From: Datisca glomerata
Lineage: Eukaryota > Streptophyta > Magnoliopsida > Cucurbitales > Datiscaceae
Length of the DNA: 64,000 bases
Reading direction: 5' to 3'
Assembly: GCA_003255025.1 (NCBI GenBank)
Contig: QANY01008662.1
Span: forward strand, 183,763 to 247,762
A program made the position numbers and the translations under genes. Under the pieces are notes generated by a model, which saw only the letters and a list, made by a program, of their open reading frames with translations, was not told the origin of the DNA and searched no databases. This document shows, piece after piece, positions 12,741 to 24,470 of this stretch; the first letter of the stretch is position 1, and every line of letters starts with the position of its first letter.

Positions 12741-12753
12741 CGTTCTGATACCA
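12741..12753 (-). other. Primer-binding site, initiator-Met tRNA type
   Basis: The minus-strand TGGTATCAGAACG closely matches the common plant copia PBS TGGTATCAGAGC. It marks the inner edge of the 5' LTR, just right of 12754. Confidence 0.75.
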
Positions 12754-12756
12754 ATT

Positions 12757-12957
12757 ATTGGAATCCGCGACGATGGCGTGGTGGCGTTTAAAAAAATTTA
12801 TAAAATGATAAATGATCACATCGCCGCAGATTCCAAAGATAAAAAATTTAAGCTGAAAAATACTTTTTCGGATCAGATTCATTATATATTTATATATTAA
12901 ATCAAAGACATATATGAATATAAAATATACCTCTTGTAATCGAATCAAGCGTCCTTG
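12757..12957 (-). repeat. Copia LTR copy A, 3'-terminal piece
   Basis: It aligns with the end of LTR D (31965-32210). Shared text includes TCATTATATATTTATA and the CAAG(C/T)GTCCTTG block at the right edge. At about 12957 the match stops abruptly at the CACTA boundary. Confidence 0.65.
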
Positions 12958-13389
12958 TATCGTGAAAGGCTTTCGCGATGAACTTATTTTCATCATGAAT
13001 TTCATCGCTTTTGTTTCGTCCGTGAAAGTCTTTCATGAGGAAATAAGAAACTCGTCGCGTTAACCTTTTGCGAGGAAAAAAACTAGTCACTAAAGGCTTT
13101 CATGACGAAAATAAAAGTTGGTCTCCAAAGGATTTTTGTTACCAAAATAAACTGGTGATTACAATTAATATCAATTAATATCACCTGTGATTACAATTAA
13201 TATCATCAAAAAATTTATCAAACTCGATATTTTTTTTAAGAAATACACATATTAATCATTAATATAGTAGTTCACTGCAAAATCTCTGAATTATAATTCA
13301 TTACATAATTTAGTTCACAAATGTTTCCAAAGAAAAATAATTAAGGGAGTATTTAAAGCTTGAAGTTACAACTAAAAAGCTTAACAAAT

Positions 13390-15665
13390 ATTCTAAAGCT
13401 CATTTTTCTGTTGTTGAGTCATTGTTAGGAGGTGGAAAACCGTTTTGACGAGCCTAAGCGAGTAAGCTTTGTAGTTGGTTTTCCATCGAGTTGATTTATT
13501 TCTTTAATTCGATATTTTCAACTCCAACTCGACTCTTTTTCTTGGAAGATGTCAGTGAGGCTCCATGTCCAAGAACTTTATTTTGCCTGAGGACTTTTTC
13601 AACTCTCTCTTCTTTGGAGCGAGGTGTGGCATCCTCAGCGAAAAGCTCATCCCGTAAAGTACACACGCATTCCTATTTAACATCACAATGAGCCAAGCTT
13701 TAAATTAAAACTAAATTATTATCTTTAGACAATGAGCATCTATAAAAAAGTATTCAAACACCATCAAGCATGCTCTGATACAAGGTGATAAGCCCCCCAA
13801 CACACACCCACACCCACACCCACGTTGAAACTAACACTATTATCTTTAGACAAAGAGCATCAATTCAGAAAATATTCAAAAATCATCTAACGCGCTCAGA
13901 TACAAAGTGATAAGCCCCCCACACTCACATTGAAACTAACACTTTCTCTTTAAGACAAGGAGCATCAGTTCAGAAAGTATTCAAAAATCATTTAACACGC
14001 TCAGATACAAAGTGATAAGCCCCCCATACACATTGAAACTAACGCTATTATTTTTAGACAAGGAGAATCAATTCAGAAAGTATTCAGAAATCATCTAACA
14101 CGCTAAGATATAAAGTGATAACCCCCTCCCCACACACAAACCCACACACACATTGAAACTAGCACTATATCAACACAATGAGCATCAATAAGAAAATATT
14201 CAAAAATCATCTAACACGTTCAGATACAAAGTGATAACCCTCCTCCCCATGCCCCCTACACCCATACACACTCAAACATACATTGAAACTAACACTATTA
14301 ATTTTATACAAGGAGCATCAATTCAGAAAGTATTCAAAAATCATCTAATACGCTCAGATATAAAGTGATAACCCCCCCACACACCCACACACCTACACAC
14401 CCACACACAATGAAACTAACACTATTATCAAGACAATGAGCATCAATCATAATCAGATACAAAGTGATAAGCTCCCTACACCCACATTGACATTGAAACT
14501 AACATTGTTATCTTTAGACAAGGAGTATCAATTTAGAAAATATTCAAAAATCATCTAATATGCTCAGATTCAAAGTGATAAGCCCCCCCCCCCAAAAAAA
14601 AAAACCCACGTCCACATTGAAACTAACACTATTGCCTTTAGACAATGAGTATTAATTCAGAAATATTCAAAAATCATCTAATACATTCAGATACAAAGTG
14701 ATAAGGCCCCCACACCCACATCCACATTGAAACTAACACTATTACCTTTAGACAATGAGCATCAATTCAGAAAACATTCAAAAATCATCTAACACGTTCA
14801 TATACAAAGTGATAAGCTCCCCTCCCCCCACACCCACACTGACACCCACATTGAAACTAACATTATTATCTTTAGACAAGGTACATCAATTCAAAAAATA
14901 TTCAAAAGTCATCTAACACGTTTAGATGCAAAGTGATAAGCCCCCCAAACCACATCCACATTGAAACTAACACTATCATATTTAGACAATGAGCATCAAT
15001 TTAAAAAACATTCAAAGATCAACTAGCACGACCAGATACAAGGTGATAAGCCCCCAACACCGACACACACATTGAAACTAACACTATTATCAAGACAATG
15101 AAAATCAATCAGAAAATATTCTAGATGGGTTATTCACATATTTTTCGTGAGCTGTATCATTCTGCCAACCTTTTGTAGCACTGAAATGCGTGTTGTAAAA
15201 TATTTCAATTCGAGTAGGTGCTACCCCAGTTGAAGCTTCCTATCCAAAATGCAACAAAAGTTGAGTCGTTAATTATTATATACTAAACATTATTAAGAGT
15301 ACTAAAATAATATTTTGATTCACTTGACGAAATCGATAATCAAGAAAAGATACATTCCCTCCATTATGATTATATGAAAGGTTTTGACAGTTTTGAGAAT
15401 TGGTTTTTGAGCGTGTCTATAATAAATGAGTTTTATGATTGAAATAATTAGTCAAATAATCAAAATGTAATAAATAAACTTTGATAATAGGAATTATCCT
15501 AAATTTTTTCGTCTCCCAAACTGTGCATAGTCAATCCCAATCATCTTGTGATGCACCCTTATAAGGATGTCATCGTGCTACTATTGGATCTTTATATTTT
15601 TTATAATGTCTATGAAATGTGTACTTGTATCCCTTGTATGTGGTCGATTCAAAACTAAAATAGAC
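13390..15665 (-). pseudogene. CACTA Ptta/En/Spm (Transposase_24-like) exons
   Basis: Exon 1 starts at 15665 after an AG acceptor and runs to about 15490 (GYKYTFHRHYKKYKDP, GASQDDWD, CTVWETKKF). It holds two in-frame TGA stops where Arg would be expected (CGA to TGA). Exon 2, 15239-15119, reads GVAPTRIEIFYNTHFSATKG then EKYVNNPS and stops at the edge of the minisatellite. After the minisatellite, 13691-13390 resumes with VLRQNKVLGHGASL and a polar helical tail. This is the C-terminal half of the plant En/Spm protein family; the N-terminal TNP2-type part was not seen. It is non-functional as it stands. Confidence 0.72.
13698..15118. repeat. Minisatellite, 12 units of about 100-135 bp
   Basis: Each unit contains GATACAAAGTGATAAGCCCC, a variable C/A-rich run (CACACCCACA...), ATTGAAACTAACACTATTAT, TTTAGACAA, GAGCATCAATTCAGAAA and TTCAAAAATCATCTAACAC. 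Twelve GTGATAA blocks are found, at about 13784, 13908, 14012, 14115, 14231, 14366, 14466, 14576, 14698, 14811, 14934 and 15043. Length differences come mainly from the C/A run. The array lies between two transposase exon remnants, probably in a former intron. Confidence 0.88.
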
Positions 15666-16931
15666 CTGCAATAATCATTTACCATCAGTCACACAATATA
15701 ATCATAATTTACTTTATTGTACTTTTTTAGGAGTCAATTTTGGATGTTCAGATCTAACTGAACGGCGCAAATGCCACTCTCTTCAGCTGTTGGAACCCAA
15801 AAGATCCTCATACCATGAACTACATACTTTGATCGTGTATAATTATAATTTACTCCAAGTAGAACTTTTCAAAGTTCACGAACGATAAAAATAAATAATT
15901 ATATAATATTTTATCACTTATTTTTTAGCTATATGGTGAAATACCCATTATTTTTACACTCATACTTTATGTGATTTTTTGAGCTAAGTTAGATGTTTCT
16001 TGAGAGATTAATCTTATGACTAGTTTTTTCCACTCATCCCCTATTTTAAATATCTATTTAACAGCTGATTTTACTAGCTTGTTGGCTTGCTTAGCTCTCT
16101 TCTCCTGTTGTACAAAGTCAAAAACAAAGTCTTCTCTTTAAAACCAGATAAGAAAGGAATAAAATTTCCATTAACACCCACCCAGAGAGAAACAAAAACA
16201 AAAAGCAATCTGCAAACACCGAATTTGTGGTTAAGGCATGAACTGTCACCGAATTTATGGTTAAGGCAGCAAACAAACCAACAGAATACTCTGTAAATGT
16301 ATAAAATTGACTAAATGTATCCCATCTCAAACCAAATTGAACCATAGTTAGATGCCTCATATAACAATCAATATATGGTCAAGAGATTTTAAACCGATTA
16401 TGCACAGAATGGGTGACAACAAAGGATTGAGGGTTTTAATCTACAGAAATAATATTTGAAATAGAAGAAGAAGGAAAAGGTTTGCTTACCTACACCTCGG
16501 TGACAAACAACGAAGAAGAAGAAGTGAGCTCGGCGACAGACGACGAATAAGAAGGAGCAGCTCTGTCGTGAGGGGGATGAAAAGGGAAAGGGGCTATGCA
16601 CAATGTGAGGAGATCTGAAGGGGAATGAGAGGGTTTTATTCCTTTGAGAAAAGGACGTCATTTTTTTCTGCGACCTTTAACGACGAACAACTTGTTTCTT
16701 CTGCAAAAGCTGGACCTTTACTGACCAAATTATAATGTGGTCAGTAAAAATAGGACCTTTGCTGTCGAATTTAAATATTTGTCAGCAAAAACCCACTAAA
16801 TAATTGGCGCACACCCTCTTTCTTTTTCCTGGGGAAATATCAAGTTTTTGGCGACCAAATAAAATTTTGGTCGCTAAAAATCACTTTTAGCCACGAATTT
16901 ATCTTTGTGGCTAAAAGTTTGATCGCTAAAA

Positions 16932-16949
16932 GACCATTTTCTTGTAGTG
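16932..16949 (-). repeat. CACTA terminal inverted repeat, right end
   Basis: Minus-strand CACTACAAGAAAATGGTC. The CACTACAAGAAAA tip is the hallmark of many plant CACTA elements. The partner end was not found. Confidence 0.8.
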
Positions 16950-17873
16950 ATGCCACGTAAAAAATTTCAGTAAATTTATGATTTATTTTAATCTGATAAA
17001 TATATGAATATTAGTTAATTCAAAAATTAACTTATATGATCATCCATATCAACTAGCTTATGTGTTAGTTCAAACAACAGATTTAGTTGATTAAAAAAAA
17101 TTTGAATTATCATCTCATAATAATTAAACATGATCTAATTTCATAAATTAGATATTTTGTCTCACTTATCGATTAACACAAAATGAATCGATATTTTTAT
17201 TTAATGATAATTTCCAAAAATTATATTAAATAAGTCAATTAATTAATCATACATAATTATCTCATAATTATTTACTTGCACCAGAAATATAATTCCTTTT
17301 GCAAGTAAGTCATTTTCTCATGTCTTGAAATATTCACACTCTAGATTGTGTAGTACAATGGTGACTTATGGATCATGGATCCATAATCCTAAGCACCCAT
17401 AAATCAGATTATTAATTAAACTCTTTAATTAAATAATCTTATTTATTAATTCTATTATCACTCTATTATAAATATGGAATTGCACTCTTAGATATTACAG
17501 AATGTATTTACAGAGTATTCTCGTATAGTCCATTGATATAATCACTTCATGTAGTTCTGAAAGATGTCTAAGATATCTATACACATCAATGATCCAGATC
17601 TAGATCACTTGCATTCATAATGCTTAGTGAACCATATTAACAACCATTCATTAAAGATTCTATATTTTAATATGATGCAGACTATTTTATTCATTATTTA
17701 TGATCTTAATCCTCTCGTACTTATATAGGATCATAGTCTCATTAATGAATATAAATTTTTTAGATATTTAGATATATATTATTTAACAATAATTCAAAAG
17801 AATAATTATAAGAAAAATGTAATTTCATATTAAAAATGTCTAAACACATGGGTTGAAAGCACTATGCGCAACA
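16950..17873 (-). repeat. Copia LTR copy A, 5' piece
   Basis: It aligns throughout with 32835-34173 of LTR D, minus an internal stretch. Shared blocks are TTATCTCATAATTAT, CCTCTCGTACT, GATCCAGATCTAGATCAC and the start, TGTTG at 17873 with GACATTTT following. About 640 bp of D (roughly 32210-32835) have no counterpart here or at 12757-12957, so the CACTA insertion was accompanied or followed by a deletion. Confidence 0.75.
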
Positions 17874-20465
17874 GCTAAAGGAAACCAAACATGCTTTAAA
17901 GGCTCTTAACAGAACCCACTTCTTTAATATATCATCTAGAGCCTTAGAAGCTAGACAAAAGTTGGGAAAAACACAGGTTGATATTTCTCCAACCCTCAGG
18001 ACACTTGTCTCCAAGCTACTGAGCATGCAACATTCCAACAGTTCATTTCCATGAGACAAGCTAAGAAAAGCTTCACGATACAAGAGTCTAGAGTTTAAAG
18101 GATTAGTCTTTGAGACAACAACACTGTCTACTTCCATAAACTTATTAAAAGGGACGATATAAAATCTATATTAGTTCAACTAACTCATGAGCAGGGTAAA
18201 ATTTTTATTAAGAGGAACGACATTAAGAAACTCATTGTTCAATATTACTCAAACCTCCTTGGTGTAAAAGAGAATGAAATACCTTTAACTGAATGATACT
18301 TTAGAATGTCTACCGTAAGAAGGTCTCCATTGAACAAGTTGCTTTCCACACCAAGACTATTACTGCATAAGAGATCCATGAAGCTCTCTTTTCTTACAAT
18401 GAATCTAAGGCTCCTCGACTTGATGGATTTACTTCAACATTTTACAAAAAGCCTGTGTGGTTGGTAATGATGTAGTTAGTGCTATTATGGATTTTTTCTT
18501 CACACTGGGACCATGCTTCCTCAATTTAAGCACACCTCCATATCTCTTCTTCCCAAGGTTACTCAAACCTAAACTATGCATGATTTCAAGCCAATTGGAT
18601 ATATAAATGTATCTCTAAAATCTTGGTCGAGTTGAAGGATGTTCTTCCCTATGTTATAAATGACAACAAGAATGCGTTTGTTCCTAGTAGAAGGGTTGGT
18701 GATAACATTTTTCTCTCCTAAAAGTTAGTCAGAAACTACCACATGAGTTGTAATATTGCTCAATGCAGCATTAAGGTTGACTTTATGAAAGCTTATGACT
18801 ATGTGAGCATGATCTTCATTGAAATGTCCTTGCAAAGCATTGGTGTTCCTCTTGAGTTCTGCAAATTTGTCATGACTTGTTCAAATTCTACTACCTTTTC
18901 TGTGAACATCAATGGCGAATTATTTGTCTATTTTAACGGGGACATAGAGCTTAGGCAGGGAGATCTCTATCTCCCCTTACCTATTTTTCATTATCATAGA
19001 GGCCCTGATTGGCATTCTCCAACATGCTTCTTCTTCCCTGAATTCAAATTCCACTAAAAATGCAAAGAGCTCAACATAATTAACTTTTATTTTACAGATG
19101 ACCTCCTCATATTTTCCAAAGGTGATTTAACTAGTTAAAGACAACTCAGACGTGTTCTATGGCTCGTCTCAAGCCTAATAAAGTAAAGAGCCAAATTTTC
19201 TTTATTAGACTTTATGGGTATATCAAATAACAATGCACTGAGATCTTCCAGAATATCAGTCTTCCTGTGAGATACTTAGGCATGCCTTTGAACTCCATGA
19301 AGCTTGAGAAGAATGATTGTATTCTTGTTAAGAGGATCAATAACAGAATCAAAACTTAAGAAGTAAAGCATATATATTTTGCATGTAAGCTTCAACTTAT
19401 TCAGTATATTCTAATGGCTAGTCAGAGCTTTTGGGATGGAGTACTATTGCAACTGTCAAACATCTTTGGTTCCTCATCACTGACCCCCTACTGGTTATGT
19501 TTGGAGGTAATTGTGCAATCTTTATATGATCAAAATCGGCACCATTTTCCCTATCAAACTCCCATGAACCGCTATTGGATCTAGAGAAAGCTGCTTAAAG
19601 CTAGGGAGTCGTTCATTGCCTACTGTCAATCTAGAATCGGAGATGGTTCTCTTACTTCCTTATGAGGTGATCCATGGCATCAGCTAATTTTTTTATGACA
19701 AATATGGTAGCAATATCACCTTATATATTGTATAGAACATAGACAACAAAGTCAACATGGTGATCAACAACAGGGAATGGGCTTGACTTGTTAATAACAC
19801 CACCTATTTGAGGGAGATCAAAGCTGTTTCCTCCAATGTGCCTCATCTTACAGGTTCGGGTCCTAACCAATGGGTGTGGAAGGAAGTTTTTGATGGTAAA
19901 TTTTATATTTCCTCATCTTAGTGCCCTATTAAACAATAAGGGGGAAAATTTATTCAGACTAAGATTGTTTTGTTTTCTTGTAACATTCCTAATATAGCTT
20001 CATATCTTGGCTCACCTATAGGGATAAACTGACTACCAAAGACATGCTTGCTTGTTGGGGGGTTTTTGTTTGAATTCAGATTGTTCGTTCTGCATTAACC
20101 ATATTGACATATGAGGCCACTTATTCTCTAATTGCTCATTTTCTCATGATGTTTGGGAAGTTATCACTCTATATTGTGATCTCTATTGCTGTAATTTTAA
20201 TTGGGATCACATGCTTGAGTGTCTTACCCAAATAACTAGAGGAAAGACCTTATATCTCTAATTTTGAAGCTAGCTTTCAGCTCCTTTATGTATACCATCT
20301 AGAGTGAAAGAAATACTAGAATTTTTAGGGTAAGTGGGACTCGACTCCTCATATTTCGTAGAAGTCTCATTGAGCTCTATCCTGTGGGTTCTTGTTTCTT
20401 GGGATTTTCCCATTGTTTTTGTAACCCTTACTGTTTCTAATATACTTCCTAGCTTGAAAAAAATA
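17874..20465 (+). mobile_element. L1-type LINE remnant (ORF2), 5'-truncated
   Basis: It starts exactly where the copia LTR ends, in the linker between endonuclease and RT (RALEARQKLGK near 17940). It continues with an RT-entry block near 18400, VEXKDVLPYVINDNKNAFVP-like text at 18630-18690, IKVDFMKAYDYVSM (18770), FSVNINGELFVYF (18900), the palm FTDDLLIFS (~19095) and the zinc-binding region (20050-20290). It ends in an A-run at about 20457-20463. The catalytic DD pair is retained, but frameshifts and stops are frequent. Confidence 0.82.
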
Positions 20466-20640
20466 TTTATGGGTTTGCATCCTTATGAAAGTGGTCTTAG
20501 TGACTTCCTCTAGCAGGCATGGGGCTTTATGTTGCATATAAGGTGTAACCTTCCTGTTAACTAGCACAGACTGTTACTTAGGAGGCTAGCATGGTATTAG
20601 CTTGAACTTTGATAGAGGTGCAACTAGAAAGCTAAAATAG
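20466..20640. other. Short unassigned spacer
   Basis: Sequence between the LINE A-run and the TRIM. No motif was recognised. Confidence 0.4.
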
Positions 20641-20892
20641 GATAACATTCCAACACACCCTTCTAGACCACAACACGGTAGCCGAACTAAGCAGCATATC
20701 GAACAATCCGAACTAAACAGACAAAGAACCAAACTAAAGCGGTACAAACAAAGGCCCGACCAAGCTTTGATACCAAGTTGAAAAGCCCAGCCTGATCACT
20801 CCTTAAAACTAGGTTTTAAGGAGAGTGGTACTAGAGCCTTATAACTAGCACAAAATGGGTAAATCCAGATGATATGGGATAACATTCCAACA
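20641..20892 (-). mobile_element. TRIM-like miniature LTR element with PBS
   Basis: Minus strand. A short LTR starts TGTTGGAATGTTATCCC at 20892 and ends near 20781. A PBS follows immediately (TTGGTATCAAAGC, 20776-20764), then about 110 bp of internal DNA, a purine-biased GGTCTAGAAGGG, and a second LTR start TGTTGGAATGTTATCC at 20655 that soon diverges. The LTR carries an inverted word pair, CTCCTTAAAAC and GTTTTAAGGAG. Short LTRs, a PBS, almost no interior and no coding capacity define TRIM elements. The downstream LTR is truncated. Confidence 0.7.
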
Positions 20893-20897
20893 TATTG

Positions 20898-21800
20898 CCC
20901 TCATGAATTCCGTCTGATAAAACCTGTATGATCAGAGTGACATCTAAGATATTCCAACTCAAGTACCACTGCACTAAACCGATCAAACCAAGCTTGCATA
21001 GACTGTTTCAACCTATACAAGTACTTTCGCAAAATACTCCCCGTCAGCCTGAAAACCTGGAGGGGAATCCATATAAATAACCTCATCCAAATCACCATTC
21101 AAGACTGCGTTCTTGACATCCATCTAATGTAAGGGCCAGGAGTGAGAAGCAGCCAAAGCGATAATAAGACGAACAATAGTGAGTTTTGCAACAGGAGCAA
21201 AGGTTGCATTGAAATCCTTGCCAGGAATTTGAGTAAAACCTTTGTCGACTAGACGTGCCTTTTACCGATTAACAGTTCCATCTACATTATATTTAAGATT
21301 GAATACCCAACGACATCCAACCGTTTTCTCCCCCTGAGGCAAAGCAACCAAGTCCCAAGTATGATTATCTTGCAAGGCTTTCATCTCATCTTGCTTAGCG
21401 GCCACCCACCGTGGGTCTTGTGTTGCTTCCCCAACAGATCGCAGAGTCGTAATAGAATCAATGTGACTGAAAAATCCCTGAAAGGAACTGGACAGAGCAC
21501 AATACAAAATATTATTCTTAATATGGTGGTCAGTAGAACATGATAAAGTGAGGCGATTAGGGGCGATGGACCCGTAAGGGATATCGTCGAGAGGGGGGAG
21601 GATTAGTATCTTTGTTCGTAGATAAGTCTAGCACATCCCTCGGCCCTCCGAACCAAACGAGCCATAGGTGAAAATGATAGAGACCCCAATGCGTCACAGG
21701 TAGACCTGAACATAGCTCATACAACTTCCAATCATAACGCTAATCAAAACCATACGAAAGATAACCCAAAAATGCGCAAGGAATCCAATTCCGGTCATGA
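20898..21800 (-). mobile_element. Copia integrase/RT fragment
   Basis: The RT entry, 21507-21262, has DPRWVAAKQDEMKALQDNHT and VGCRWVFNLKYNVDG. The RT middle, 21098-20901, has LRKYLYRLKQSMQAWFDRF. The 3' integrase block ends near 21740-21790 (CAFLGYLSYGFD). No palm motif or LTR remains. It abuts the TRIM LTR at its 3' side, so the TRIM or a rearrangement cut it. It differs in sequence from the long-LTR copia family at 7190-17873. Confidence 0.78.
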
Positions 21801-21817
21801 TAAATGTTACCTAATCC

Positions 21818-23330
21818 TTGCAACAAACTCAAACTGAAATCATCAGTACTATCCAGGAATTGAGGAAAAGCATGACTAGGCTGGTTGAACCAGGACAAGG
21901 AACAACCATATTCCTCAAAGAACACCACCTACACAAAGCTAGCGAAAGAATAGAGCACCTAAACACTGTCACCATCAGAGAGACCGACATCATAACACTG
22001 CTCAAGAAGGAGTTGTACAAGACATTGTACTAGAATTAACAATACATTCCATAGCCTCGTATAAATCACTTGCTCTCCAGAAGCCTTACTCGAATAGCTA
22101 CGAGACCCTAAGTTTCGTTCGTCAATTTGATTAGACGAAATGAAAATGGAGCACATAAACGCTTTAACGGCACACTAGGATCTTACGGTGAAGACGAAGA
22201 ATTGCTTTGTCACGGGTTCTCAAAGTCCCTCACAGACTGCATTTATATGTTGTACACAATTCTTGCACCATGACCAATCTGGATGTGGAAGGACTTGGCT
22301 ACTAAGTTCTACAAGGAGTACTTTCAAAATGAAGAAAGGTCATGATTATGCAACTGAATGACTCTCGATAAAACATTGCTGAAAAGCCCAACAAACTTAG
22401 TACGTTGCTTCCGAGACCTTGCGCTTGATGTTTATGATGAGCATGATGGAGAGGCTTTTGTTGAGATTTTTACCAAAAAATTATTCCAGAATATCGTTTT
22501 TGCCTAGAACATGCCAGTATTACCTAGTTTGCTAAGCTCATTAAAGGAGCTGGAAAGACGACCATGTCCGTAAGATATACTTCGAATACCCGAGGACGGA
22601 GGCAAAACAAAAGGATATATAGCCACCAAACTCTAGTCATATCAGATGACCAATTTAAAAATCAAAACAAAAAAGACGAGACACATACCCACTTGTTCAA
22701 GGACAGTGAGTTTCACGCTATTCTTGACGTATGGATCACTGGTGGGCTAATAAAACTCCCTAGCCAAAGAAGCGCCTGGCTTACGAGGACAAGTATAACT
22801 CAAGATATTGCAAGTATCACCAGTTCGTAGGACATCCCAATCTTGCATGCCAAGCTTTTCGAAGGATATTACACTTCAAGATCAAAGATGATGCTTTGTA
22901 GTTACCAAACAAAAAGGTGAACATTGATGATGAACCACTCCCAAGAAACCAGGGTAAAGAAGGGGTAGCCATGACTGGGCACTCCAGAGTGAAGAAACTC
23001 AAAATACTGTGAAGTTGAAAAACTGACCCTAAGTCAGTCCATGTTGTATGGGAATAGTCCAGAAGTTGCAAGAAGGTCTTTTAGAGAGCTTATACACCAC
23101 CATCGACTGTTGGTGGCCCACAACCAGAACCTATGTGATTGGGTGAGATGTGACAAGAAACAGAGAAACCTATGATGAGGCGAGAAACTGGTACCTATAT
23201 TATCCATATCACTGGAACCAAAGAAGAAGTTGAACTCGAGACTTATGATGTCTCGAATGAGCAAAGGTTCATGACAAAGATTCTACAACAAAATCCTAAG
23301 TTCATATCCCTGTTTGATCAAATAGTATTA
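21818..23330 (+). mobile_element. Gypsy gag fragment
   Basis: Plus-strand text begins TEIISTIQELRKSMTRLVEP (21818-21900). Then LLRCFRDLALDVYDEHDGEA (about 22400-22460) matches the gag core of gypsy families with an FRDLALD motif. WITGGLIKLPS (22735) and KYHQFVGHPNLACQAFRRI (22815-22865) follow, the latter a gypsy gag C-terminal zinc-like CQYH-type motif in another frame. The later part (23100-23330) is weak. RT and integrase are absent. A similar gag organisation occurs in the plus-strand gypsy at 50860-57250. Confidence 0.7.
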
Positions 23331-24470
23331 GGCCAATAAAATTGTGGTACTTAATAGATTAAAATATCCTCGTGGGTTCTACTCTATTTATCATTTATAA
23401 CTTTAACAATATTTATCATTTATAACTTGGGACAATTTCATATACTTGCGAAATATATGCACAAAGTTTCTAAAGAATCAAAATTGAAGAAAATTTAATG
23501 AAAAGAAGTAATCAAAACACATGATACATAATAAATTAATGTCTAGAATGAAAGTTATGTCTAAATTACGGAAATATATTCCTGAAAATTCTGCAAGATA
23601 AGTTTCCTAAAATTTTGAAAAGGTAACCCCTCTAGCCTTCTTTTTTTACGCCAAAGCTTGATTCTCAACCTCAAAACCTAAAAATCCATGAATTGACTTT
23701 CTCCTAAAGAAAATGAACAAAGTAAATAAAAATTACTAAAAATCTAACCAAAACATTAATAAATTAGAATAAAACAAAGGATAAATGCATGTATATCAAG
23801 CACATCAAATCTTACCATGCATTCCAAATCCAAGCAAGAAAATTTTCTAAACGATATGTATCCTTCCATACTTTAGTATATAAACAAGCAAAATCTAGCA
23901 AAAGATGCAATCATGCGATGCATATAAATGTTTTTTTCTCAAGCCATGCGAACGTGCTAAAAATCAATTACGCCACGCAGTTATGTTTCCTTTAGAACTT
24001 GGAGGAGCAGCAAAATCATGATGTTTTGCACAAAGCAGAATGAATGTAATACTTCGGATGCGGAAACATAAGCTTGCCCCCTGAATCAATCCACTATTAT
24101 AGATGCTTGAACGAAACAGAAAATACAAGACTCAAAGCAAATAAAGAATCTTGAATCACAACATAAATAAGCCTGAATGCCAAACCATAAACACAAAACT
24201 TGAAAAAAGAAAAGGGGCCTGAACCTGACCTCAACGATGCAATCTTGAAAAAAAATATTGAACTAGCAGAACTTAAAATATGCCAGATACCATAAGCACT
24301 ATTATGTCCTTCAAGAAATAAACATACAACATGAATTAGAAGAAACCAAAAAGGTGACAAAGATACTTCTGGATGAAACAACGAATGCCCTGATTCTTAG
24401 ATGAGGTAGAAGGGAAACAATCATTCAACACAATCAGTCACACCATGCTCGATCATACCATCACTACAAC
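23331..24470. other. Unassigned AT-rich DNA
   Basis: No reading frame or motif could be supported on either strand. TATCATTTATAACTT occurs twice close together (about 23389-23430). Probably old TE or LTR sequence. Confidence 0.4.

Larger units (their letters stand above)
12958..16949 (-). mobile_element. CACTA (En/Spm) element inserted in copia LTR A
   Basis: The right end is CACTACAAGAAAATGGTC read on the minus strand from 16949. Subterminal repeats follow, rich in GGTCGCTAAAA- and TTTGTGGCTAAAAG-type words (16700-16930). The left part (12960-13140) has words like CGTGAAAGGCTTTCGCGATG and TTTCATGACGAAA, typical of CACTA subterminal arrays. No CACTA terminus was found on the left, so that tip is missing or lies elsewhere. 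Inside are C-terminal transposase exons and a minisatellite. The LTR sequence resumes directly after 16949 (ATG could be the 3-bp target copy). Confidence 0.72.
7190..17873 (-). mobile_element. Copia element, long 5' LTR, split by CACTA, 3' end lost
   Basis: Reading right to left, the order is: LTR start TGTTG at 17873, LTR to 16950, inserted CACTA (16949 to about 12958), LTR end (12957-12757), PBS (12753-12741), an AT-rich leader, gag, protease, integrase, RT and part of RNase H, stopping near 7190. The gag-PR-INT-RT order is copia order. No 3' LTR is seen; the element is replaced at 7190 by module E1. It belongs to the same family as 34174-36961 and LTR copies B, C and D. All coding parts are broken. 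Excluding the CACTA it spans about 6.7 kb. Confidence 0.8.

Noticed and set aside
12741..12753. tRNA gene fragment
   Set aside because: It is only a 13-bp match to the tRNA 3' end at an LTR edge, which is a primer-binding site, not a tRNA gene.
13698..15118. CRISPR-like array of regularly spaced repeats
   Set aside because: Units are repeated over their whole length with only a variable C/A run between them; there are no unique spacers and no cas genes, and the context is a plant CACTA element.
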